A DNA stretch of 5,029 nt from an uncultured Clostridia bacterium (lineage in GTDB: Bacteria > Bacillota > Clostridia > Oscillospirales > Ruminococcaceae): NCBI GenBank assembly GCA_945931735.1, contig CAMEPN010000166.1, positions 1-5,029 of the forward strand, given 5' to 3'. The translations under genes and the position numbers were made by a program. This document shows, piece by piece, positions 1-4,263 of this stretch. Numbering within the stretch: position 1 is the first letter of the stretch; the number at the start of each line of letters is the position of its first letter. Below the pieces are notes generated by a model. It was not told where the DNA came from, searched no databases, and saw nothing but the letters and a program-made list of their open reading frames with translations.

Positions 1-195
1 GAGCTTCGCGCAAAGGGCAGCGATGTTTCCTTTGACAACGTTCTCTCCGACCTTAACCGGCGCGACTACAACGACTCCCACCGTGCCGCGGCTCCGCTCA
101 AACAGGCGGACGACGCAGTCCTCGCGGATACCTCGGAGCTTGACTTCGAGCAGTCTGTCGAGCTGGTGTGCAGTTTTATCAAGGAGAAACTTTAA
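1..195 (+). CDS. cmk: Cytidylate kinase, C-terminal fragment (5' end outside window)
   Basis: This is the last 64 residues of a protein read in frame 1 from the window edge to the TAA at 193-195. It resembles the C-terminus of bacterial CMP kinase, which phosphorylates CMP and dCMP with ATP in the cytosol. The visible signature is an L-N-R-R-D-Y-N-D-S-H-R stretch followed by A-P-L-K-Q-A-D-D-A, matching the R-D-x-x-D-S-x-R-x-x-x-P-L segment of the family's nucleotide-binding lid region. A D-T-S-E-L-D stretch and a final amphipathic helix follow. The stop overlaps the next start by one base (TAATG), so translation is probably coupled to plsC. cmk upstream of plsC and ispH/S1 is a familiar clostridial order, which supports the call. 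The kinase P-loop end is not in view. Confidence 0.9.
   Translation, partial: ELRAKGSDVSFDNVLSDLNRRDYNDSHRAAAPLKQADDAVLADTSELDFEQSVELVCSFIKEKL
181..187 (+). promoter_or_regulatory. Ribosome binding site of plsC, inside the end of cmk
   Basis: AAGGAGA lies 7 bases before the ATG at 195. It selects that ATG over the in-frame ATG at 168, which has no comparable Shine-Dalgarno and would add nine residues not expected in the family. Confidence 0.75.
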
Positions 196-800
196 TGTTC
201 TACGAAATCGCGCGTGAACTGGTGAGTTTTGCCTATCACATTGTTTTCAGCATACAGGTCGTCGGCAAGGAGAATATCCCGCAGGAAAAAAGCGGATTTA
301 TAATTGCCTCGAACCATGTTTCAAATAACGACCCTCCCGTAGTCGGGATCACTTTCCATGGAAAATATACCTTCATGGCAAAGGAAGAGCTTTTTCAGAA
401 GAACCGCATTTTTACATGGCTCATCACAAAGCTCGGTGCGTTCCCCGTAAAACGCGGCGCGAAGGATAACACGGCGATAGAAAAAGCGCTCGACAGCCTT
501 AAGCACGGACGCATCTTTATCATCTTCCCCGAGGGCACACGCTCAAAGGACGGCGAGCTTGGCAAGGCAAAAAGCGGCGTTACGCTCATCGCGGCGCAGG
601 CTAAGGTGCCCGTTGTCCCCGTGTTTGTGAAATACGGTCCGAAAAAGTTCCGCAGGAAGATCTGCATAAGCATCGGCGAGGCGATACCCGCCGAGAAATT
701 CGACGTGGATATTTCCGACAGGAGAATGCTCAAGGAGATCAGCTCTGGCATCATGGACAGGATCGCCGAGCTTAAGGAGAATGCTCCCGATGTTGGTTGA
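195..800 (+). CDS. plsC: 1-acyl-sn-glycerol-3-phosphate acyltransferase (PlsC/LPLAT family)
   Basis: A 201-residue protein with the lysophospholipid acyltransferase motifs in order. The catalytic H-x4-D is HVSNND (residues 41-46). Motif II is around GAFPVKRG (81-88). The substrate-binding motif III is FPEGTRSKDG (111-120). Motif IV is the VPVVPVFV stretch (138-145). The family transfers an acyl chain from acyl-ACP or acyl-phosphate to lysophosphatidic acid, giving phosphatidic acid at the inner face of the membrane. The N-terminus has a moderately hydrophobic helix (about residues 9-22) that could dock on the membrane. About 200-240 residues is normal for the family, so it looks complete. The ATG at 195 was chosen for its ribosome binding site and its TAATG overlap with cmk. 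The 3' end overlaps ispH, so all three genes are probably on one transcript. Exact acyl-acceptor specificity cannot be read from sequence. Confidence 0.92.
   Translation: MFYEIARELVSFAYHIVFSIQVVGKENIPQEKSGFIIASNHVSNNDPPVVGITFHGKYTFMAKEELFQKNRIFTWLITKLGAFPVKRGAKDNTAIEKALDSLKHGRIFIIFPEGTRSKDGELGKAKSGVTLIAAQAKVPVVPVFVKYGPKKFRRKICISIGEAIPAEKFDVDISDRRMLKEISSGIMDRIAELKENAPDVG
774..780 (+). promoter_or_regulatory. Ribosome binding site of ispH/S1, inside plsC
   Basis: AAGGAGA ends immediately before an ATG at 781, too close to serve it, and lies nine bases before the in-frame ATG at 790. This favours 790 as the true start. Confidence 0.6.
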
Positions 801-2751
801 GATCGCAGAAAAGTCGGGCTTCTGCTTCGGCGTTACAAGAGCCATTGAGCTTGCCGAAAAATCGGCGGATAAGTACGGCGAGGTATTTACGCTCGGGCCG
901 CTTATCCATAACAGAATTGTTACAAATTCCCTTCAAAATAAGGGTGTCCATATAGCCGAGCGCGTTGAGGACGCGGTGGGAAAACCGCTCGTGATACGCT
1001 CTCACGGAGTTTCGGCACAAACGGAGGAGCTTGCGCGAAGCCTCTGCACGGAGGTAATCGACGCTACCTGCCCCTTTGTAAAAAAGATCCACAATATCGT
1101 ATCCCGACAGCCCGAAAACGGCGCTGTTATCGTCCTCGGCGACAGAAATCACCCCGAGGTCGAGGGGATAATCGGTCACGCGCGCTGCAAGGCGTTCGCG
1201 TGCGCGGATATCGGTGAGATCGAAAAGCTGTTTGCTGACGGCGCACTGTCGCAGGACAAAAAAAACGCGCTTGTCACTCAGACAACCTTCGACCGCAGCA
1301 AAGCCGACGAATATTTTCGTATTATCGGGGAAAAATACAGCTGCGTAGAGATATATGATACTATTTGCAACGCTACCACAGAACGTCAGAAAAACGCTGA
1401 GGAGCTTGCAAAGCGGGCTGCACTCATGATAGTAGTCGGAGGCCGAAGCAGCTCAAATACGGGGAAGCTTGCCGATATCTGCGCAAGACACTGCAAAACG
1501 GTGTTCGCGGAAACCGCCGAGGATATCCCCCCGCAGACGCTGCGCGGTCTGCACTCCGATAGTATTATCGGAATAACGGCAGGGGCATCTACCCCCGCCT
1601 ATACTATAAAGGAGGTTCATGAAAGAATGAACGAAGAAATTACCAAAGTAAATGAAAATGAGGAGGACTTTGCTTCGCTGCTTGAGCAGGATCAGTCTTT
1701 TACAAGATTATATACCGGCAAAAGAGTTAAGGCTACCGTTGTAAGCGTAACAAAGAAGGAAGCAGTAGTTGAGGTCGGCGCAAAGCAGACAGGCTACATA
1801 GTCCGCGACGAACTCACAAACGACCCCAACGCAGAGGTTTCCGACGTTGTTAAGGTTGGCGACGTTATCGATGCTATCGTTATCAAGGTCGATGATTCCG
1901 TTGGCACTGCGGCTCTGTCCAAGAAGCGCGTTGACGCTGCTCTCGGTCTGGAGAAGCTTGCAGCTATCAAGGAAGCTAACGAAACCGTCGAGGGCACTGT
2001 TTCTCAGGTCGTTAAGGGCGGCGTTATCATCATTTACAACAATATCCGCGTATTTATCCCCGCTTCTCAGACAGGCGTTCCCCGCAGCGGCAAGCTTGAG
2101 GATCTGCTCAAGAAGACCGTTCAGTTCAAGATCATCGAAGTTACCGAGCAGCGCGGCGGCAGAGTCGTTGGCTCTATCCGTCAGGCTAACAAGGAAGTTC
2201 GCGACGCTGAAAAGGCTAAGTTCTGGGAGTCTATCGAGGTTGGTCAGAAGTTCGAGGGCGAGGTTCGCTCCATCGAGGACTACGGCGTATTCGTTGACAT
2301 CGGTCCCGTTGACGGCCTTGTTCGCACCGCTGAGCTGACATGGAACAGAGTTGGTCACCCCAAGGACATCGTTAAGGTCGGCGACAAGATCAACGTTATC
2401 GTTAAGTCCTTTGACCCCGAGAAGAAGAGAGTTTCCCTCTCCGCTAAGGATCCCGATGAAAACCCCTGGACAAAGTTCGTTTCCGAGTACCAGATCGGCG
2501 ACGTTATCAAGGCTACCATCGTTTCTATCACAGAGTTCGGCGCATTCGCACAGATTATCCCCGGCGTTGACGGTCTGATCCACATTTCTCAGATCTCCGC
2601 AGAGCGTGTTACCAACATCAACACTGTTCTCGCTGTTGGTCAGGATGTTGATGTTAAGATTATCGACATCGACACCGAGAAGAGCAGAGTAAGCCTCTCC
2701 ATCAAGGCTCTTATGGAGGACGCTGCTCCCGCTGCTGAGGAAGAGGAATAA
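790..2751 (+). CDS. ispH: Fused 4-hydroxy-3-methylbut-2-enyl diphosphate reductase (IspH/LytB) and ribosomal protein S1-like protein
   Basis: A 653-residue fusion. Residues 1 to about 280 are IspH, the last enzyme of the MEP pathway, which reduces HMBPP to IPP and DMAPP on a 4Fe-4S cluster. Cluster cysteines are visible as C12 (GFCFGV), C94 (DATCPFV) and C193 (DTICNATTERQ). Substrate-pocket residues are H40, H72 (RSHGVS), H121 and E123 (NHPEVEG), T166, S222 and N223 (SSSNTG), and S267 (AGASTP). A charged linker leads into four S1 RNA-binding repeats starting near residues 311, 400, 484 and 569; the last two are the most canonical (YGVFVDIG, FGAFAQI). The tail is acidic. IspH–S1 fusions are known in Clostridia. 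The start at 790 (rather than 781) fits the Shine-Dalgarno spacing and places C12 as in other IspH proteins; it overlaps plsC by 11 bases. All key residues are present. Codon use changes sharply between the halves, and an internal start may release the S1 part alone. Confidence 0.95.
   Translation: MLVEIAEKSGFCFGVTRAIELAEKSADKYGEVFTLGPLIHNRIVTNSLQNKGVHIAERVEDAVGKPLVIRSHGVSAQTEELARSLCTEVIDATCPFVKKIHNIVSRQPENGAVIVLGDRNHPEVEGIIGHARCKAFACADIGEIEKLFADGALSQDKKNALVTQTTFDRSKADEYFRIIGEKYSCVEIYDTICNATTERQKNAEELAKRAALMIVVGGRSSSNTGKLADICARHCKTVFAETAEDIPPQTLRGLHSDSIIGITAGASTPAYTIKEVHERMNEEITKVNENEEDFASLLEQDQSFTRLYTGKRVKATVVSVTKKEAVVEVGAKQTGYIVRDELTNDPNAEVSDVVKVGDVIDAIVIKVDDSVGTAALSKKRVDAALGLEKLAAIKEANETVEGTVSQVVKGGVIIIYNNIRVFIPASQTGVPRSGKLEDLLKKTVQFKIIEVTEQRGGRVVGSIRQANKEVRDAEKAKFWESIEVGQKFEGEVRSIEDYGVFVDIGPVDGLVRTAELTWNRVGHPKDIVKVGDKINVIVKSFDPEKKRVSLSAKDPDENPWTKFVSEYQIGDVIKATIVSITEFGAFAQIIPGVDGLIHISQISAERVTNINTVLAVGQDVDVKIIDIDTEKSRVSLSIKALMEDAAPAAEEEE
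1608..1629 (+). promoter_or_regulatory. Candidate internal ribosome binding site and start codon for a free S1 protein
   Basis: AAAGGAGGT (1608-1616) is a nine-base match to the anti-Shine-Dalgarno complement. It is followed by an ATG at 1627 in frame with the fusion. The spacing from GGAGG is 11 bases, slightly long but workable. The start falls at the end of the IspH domain, at Met280 of the fusion. The codons just after it are A-rich, as at ordinary initiation regions. The product would be 374 residues with all four S1 repeats, close to stand-alone four-repeat S1-like proteins such as B. subtilis YpfD. KEV in IspH is encoded here, so part of the match could be forced by protein sequence. 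Use in the cell is inference. Confidence 0.5.
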
Positions 2752-2774
2752 TTCTTCGGTTAACTAAACAATTT

Positions 2775-2804
2775 ACCGTCGGGTGTCTGCCCGACGGTTT
2801 TTTT
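2775..2804 (+). terminator. Intrinsic terminator of the cmk–plsC–ispH/S1 operon
   Basis: An 8-bp perfect stem CCGTCGGG/CCCGACGG (2776-2783 with 2790-2797) has a six-base loop TGTCTG and is followed by seven Ts (2798-2804). It lies 24 bases after the ispH/S1 stop. An extra A-T pair extends the stem. Confidence 0.93.
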
Positions 2805-2813
2805 GTTTCATAT

Positions 2814-2841
2814 GCAAAACTCCCCGCCGGCGGTGGGGAGT
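2814..2841 (-). terminator. Intrinsic terminator of the minus-strand membrane gene pair
   Basis: A strong hairpin, ACTCCCC (2819-2825) pairing with GGGGAGT (2835-2841), with further inner G-U and C-G pairs and a three-base loop. Read on the minus strand it is followed by a short T run (GTTTTG). It begins 11 bases beyond the stop of the 196-residue gene. The T run is short, so efficiency is uncertain, but the plus-strand side (TATTTATTAT) is a poorer fit. Confidence 0.7.
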
Positions 2842-2851
2842 ATTTATTATA

Positions 2852-3442
2852 TCAGTTAAGTTTATTGCCGCAGCCGCCACAGAAGCTCGCACCTTTCATA
2901 TTACGGAACCGGCATTTGGGGCATATGGTGAAAATCTCGAGTGGGAGCCATAGAAAGGTTATGGCACCGAATAGAAATGTTGACTCGTCACGTATTAAAG
3001 CATATATTAAAGAATTTACAAACCCAAAATACTCCAAATTATTTGATATACCACAAATTATCGGAATCAATAACGTTAGCGCATAAAACACTATAAACAG
3101 GATTTTTATAACAAGAGCCTTTTTCTTACAGTAAATCAACAGAAAAAGCAATGCAATATGTGGCATCAGATAGGATAGTCCGAACTTTAAATATAAAGTC
3201 AAATCCAAAACGATAAAAGAGTTTCGCAGTATCGCTGAGATTATTATTCCGATGAATAAAACAATGCTTTTTGCTTCGAGCCAAATCCCGACCATAGTAG
3301 CAATTAAGATTATGTTACCCAATATCATGGTAACAGAACCCAAGCTTATTGTTACACACATCAGGCACGATAAAGCCAAAAACACAAGAAAGGGTATTAA
3401 AAGTCCTTTTTTCCCGCCAAAAAATCTTAACGCTCTGTTCAT
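2852..3442 (-). CDS. Polytopic membrane protein with C-terminal zinc ribbon, function unknown
   Basis: A 196-residue protein I do not recognise. It is mostly hydrophobic, with about six predicted membrane segments (roughly residues 14-32, 35-54, 57-75, 86-104, 110-131 and 155-173). The last segment runs directly into a zinc ribbon with cysteines 174, 177, 188 and 191 (CxxC-x10-CxxC, ending FCGGCG). The lysine-rich N-terminus and the even segment count suggest both ends are cytosolic, so the ribbon would sit against the inner membrane face. The start is supported by GGGAGA seven bases upstream and an ATGA overlap with the stop of the preceding gene, so the two are probably translationally coupled. 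A hairpin terminator follows. Composition is AT-rich compared with the flanking operons. There is no catalytic motif or known transporter signature that I can see. Confidence 0.75.
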   Translation of the reverse strand: MNRALRFFGGKKGLLIPFLVFLALSCLMCVTISLGSVTMILGNIILIATMVGIWLEAKSIVLFIGIIISAILRNSFIVLDLTLYLKFGLSYLMPHIALLFLLIYCKKKALVIKILFIVFYALTLLIPIICGISNNLEYFGFVNSLIYALIRDESTFLFGAITFLWLPLEIFTICPKCRFRNMKGASFCGGCGNKLN

Positions 3443-3846
3443 GATTTATCTCCCATTCCATTTTTCGGAATACCGCACCCCTGACAGAATTGATTAACGT
3501 TGGGATTTTCTGCTCCACACGATGAGCATCTCCAATTTTTCTCACCAATCGTCATAGGTGAAACAGAGGAGTTACCGTTTTCGTAATTTGAGCCCGATTT
3601 TATACTATTTGTTGAATATGTATTTGTACTTATTCTCTCAATATTCATTGCCATCTCGATGAACAGACCCCATAGACAATGAAATAAAGCGACAATAATC
3701 AGTCCACCAACGCAGATTATCCATGCATAATCCCTCATGTAATACGAACTGGCTGTAACAGCTGTTAGTGCTATGGTAAATATGAACCCTGCAATCATAC
3801 TTATCCATAACATGATCTTGTTAAATTTTCTCCACCCATTAAACAT
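3439..3846 (-). CDS. Small two-segment membrane protein with C-terminal zinc ribbon, function unknown
   Basis: A 135-residue protein I do not recognise. Two hydrophobic segments (about residues 11-32 and 41-65) form a likely hairpin in the membrane. A Ser/Asn/Thr-rich linker (about 70-100) follows, then a zinc ribbon with cysteines 107, 110, 121 and 124 (CxxC-x10-CxxC, CSSCG...FCQGCG). The layout predicts a cytosolic ribbon tethered by a flexible linker. The ATG at 3846 was chosen over a longer in-frame ATG at 3936 because GAGGT lies seven bases upstream. The promoter -10 box (3896-3901) also lies inside the longer version, which therefore could not be transcribed whole. It is first in a two-gene unit, with an ATGA overlap into the six-segment membrane gene. 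The cysteine spacing is identical in both partners, suggesting a shared ligand or partner. Zinc binding is inferred from the motif. Confidence 0.78.
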   Translation of the reverse strand: MFNGWRKFNKIMLWISMIAGFIFTIALTAVTASSYYMRDYAWIICVGGLIIVALFHCLWGLFIEMAMNIERISTNTYSTNSIKSGSNYENGNSSVSPMTIGEKNWRCSSCGAENPNVNQFCQGCGIPKNGMGDKS

Positions 3847-3852
3847 TATTAC

Positions 3853-3858
3853 TACCTC
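3853..3858 (-). promoter_or_regulatory. Ribosome binding site of the 135-residue membrane protein gene
   Basis: GAGGT on the minus strand (3854-3858, with the next T at 3853 outside the core) lies seven bases before the ATG at 3846. It fixes the start of this gene. Confidence 0.7.
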
Positions 3859-3873
3859 GCATTCAAACTTATT

Positions 3874-3888
3874 ATTCCGTAATGGAAT
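3874..3888. promoter_or_regulatory. Candidate operator 1 (15-bp near-palindrome at the transcription start of the membrane pair)
   Basis: ATTCCGTAATGGAAT is an imperfect inverted repeat centred on 3881 with arms ATTCC/GGAAT. It matches operator 2 at 12 of 15 positions. It falls at about +2 to +16 of the minus-strand promoter, a position where a bound repressor would block initiation. Binding by the adjacent XRE regulator is inference. Confidence 0.6.
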
Positions 3889-3895
3889 TATATAT

Positions 3896-3924
3896 ATTAT
3901 AATTCTATTATGGAATTTTGTCAA
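3896..3924 (-). promoter_or_regulatory. Consensus housekeeping promoter of the zinc-ribbon membrane gene pair
   Basis: On the minus strand, TTGACA (3924-3919) is followed after exactly 17 bp by TATAAT (3901-3896), a 12/12 match to the sigma-70/sigma-A consensus. The expected start of transcription is near 3889, giving a leader of about 43 bases before the ATG at 3846. Such a perfect promoter should be very strong unless repressed. Confidence 0.88.
3902..3916. promoter_or_regulatory. Candidate operator 2 (15-bp near-palindrome inside the promoter spacer)
   Basis: ATTCTATTATGGAAT is an imperfect inverted repeat centred on 3909. Its arms extend one base further (AATTC/GGAATT with one mismatch). 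It lies wholly within the 17-bp spacer between the -35 and -10 boxes of the membrane-pair promoter, and it abuts the -35 region of the divergent regulator promoter. Its centre is 28 bp from that of operator 1. Confidence 0.62.
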
Positions 3925-3943
3925 CCCCTTTTTCACATATAAT
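3915..3943 (+). promoter_or_regulatory. Probable promoter of the XRE regulator gene
   Basis: A perfect TATAAT (3938-3943) lies 20 bases before the ATG at 3964. The -35 is poor: ATTTTG (3915-3920) at 17 bp, or a better TTGTCA (3918-3923) at only 14 bp. Transcription would start near 3950, leaving a leader barely long enough for the Shine-Dalgarno. The -35 region overlaps that of the opposing promoter. Confidence 0.6.
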
Positions 3944-3948
3944 CATAT

Positions 3949-3956
3949 AAAGGGGG
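3949..3956 (+). promoter_or_regulatory. Ribosome binding site of the XRE regulator
   Basis: AAAGGGGG lies seven bases before the ATG at 3964. It supports this start over the later in-frame ATG at 4000. Confidence 0.65.
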
Positions 3957-3963
3957 CTGAATT

Positions 3964-4209
3964 ATGAAAATTCGAAAGCAAGAATACGGTACTGCAAATA
4001 TGGTCGGACGAAACATTGAACGCCTGCGCCTGAGCCGGAATATAAAACAGAAAGACTTCATCGCAATGCTCCAGTCTGCCGGCTGTGATATTAACCCGAC
4101 AAGCTACTCGAAGCTTGAGGGACAATTCCGCTCAGCGAACGACAGGGAGCTTTACACAATAGCGAAAATTCTCGGTATCACAATTGACAGCCTTTTTGAT
4201 GAGAAATAA
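3964..4209 (+). CDS. Small XRE/Cro-C1-type helix-turn-helix transcriptional regulator
   Basis: An 81-residue protein that is almost entirely one Cro/C1-type helix-turn-helix domain. Residues about 14-25 form helix 1 (VGRNIERLRLSR). QKDFIAMLQ (29-37) is the turn-preceding helix. NPTSYSKLEG (44-53) is the likely DNA-recognition helix. The closing helices carry the typical ELYTIAKILGITIDSLF ending. There is no sensing or dimerisation domain beyond the fold, so it probably binds palindromic DNA as a dimer and is relieved by an unseen partner, by degradation or by titration. It is divergent from the zinc-ribbon membrane pair, and the shared gap holds two matching near-palindromes, so it most likely represses that pair and possibly itself. 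Its composition is closer to the core genes than to the AT-rich membrane genes. An activator role is possible but fits the operator positions less well. Confidence 0.9.
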   Translation: MKIRKQEYGTANMVGRNIERLRLSRNIKQKDFIAMLQSAGCDINPTSYSKLEGQFRSANDRELYTIAKILGITIDSLFDEK

Positions 4210-4210
4210 C

Positions 4211-4250
4211 AAAAATCTCCCCACCGTTTCCGATGGGGAGAAGTTTTATT
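4211..4250. terminator. Bidirectional intrinsic terminator between the regulator and nifJ
   Basis: An 8-bp stem TCTCCCCA/TGGGGAGA (4216-4223 with 4234-4241) is flanked by AAAAA on the left (a T5 run for minus-strand transcripts leaving nifJ) and by GTTTTATT on the right (for plus-strand transcripts leaving the regulator). Both converging genes end within 25 bases of it. Confidence 0.88.
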
Positions 4251-4263
4251 CAGTTAATGGAGC

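Noticed and set aside
395..845. Minus-strand open frames opposite plsC and early ispH
   Set aside because: They are antisense to genes with complete catalytic motifs and have no recognisable product.
1577..1605. Possible internal promoter for the S1 half (TATACT at 1600-1605)
   Set aside because: No -35 resemblance at 16-18 bp upstream (CGGCAG region), so it is not supported.
1847..2338. Plus-strand open frame inside the S1 repeats in another frame
   Set aside because: A Ser/Leu/Arg-rich shadow of the real frame with no Shine-Dalgarno or domain.
1708..2583. Long open frame on the minus strand across the S1 repeats
   Set aside because: It is antisense to a clearly coding, strongly codon-biased gene. 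The frame is open because GTT, GAC and AAG-rich codons rarely give stops on the other strand, and its Leu/Asn/Asp-rich protein resembles nothing.
3847..3936. Longer N-terminus for the 135-residue membrane protein (ATG at 3936)
   Set aside because: The extension would begin upstream of the mapped-by-sequence promoter -10 box, and the ATG at 3846 has a well-spaced GAGGT.
3773..3967. Plus-strand open frame through the divergent promoter region
   Set aside because: It is antisense to the 135-residue membrane gene and crosses both promoters and operators; no family resemblance.
3439..4209. Classical type II toxin-antitoxin locus
   Set aside because: The genes are divergent rather than a co-transcribed antitoxin-toxin pair, and neither membrane protein resembles a known toxin. 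A harmful membrane product remains possible but cannot be named.
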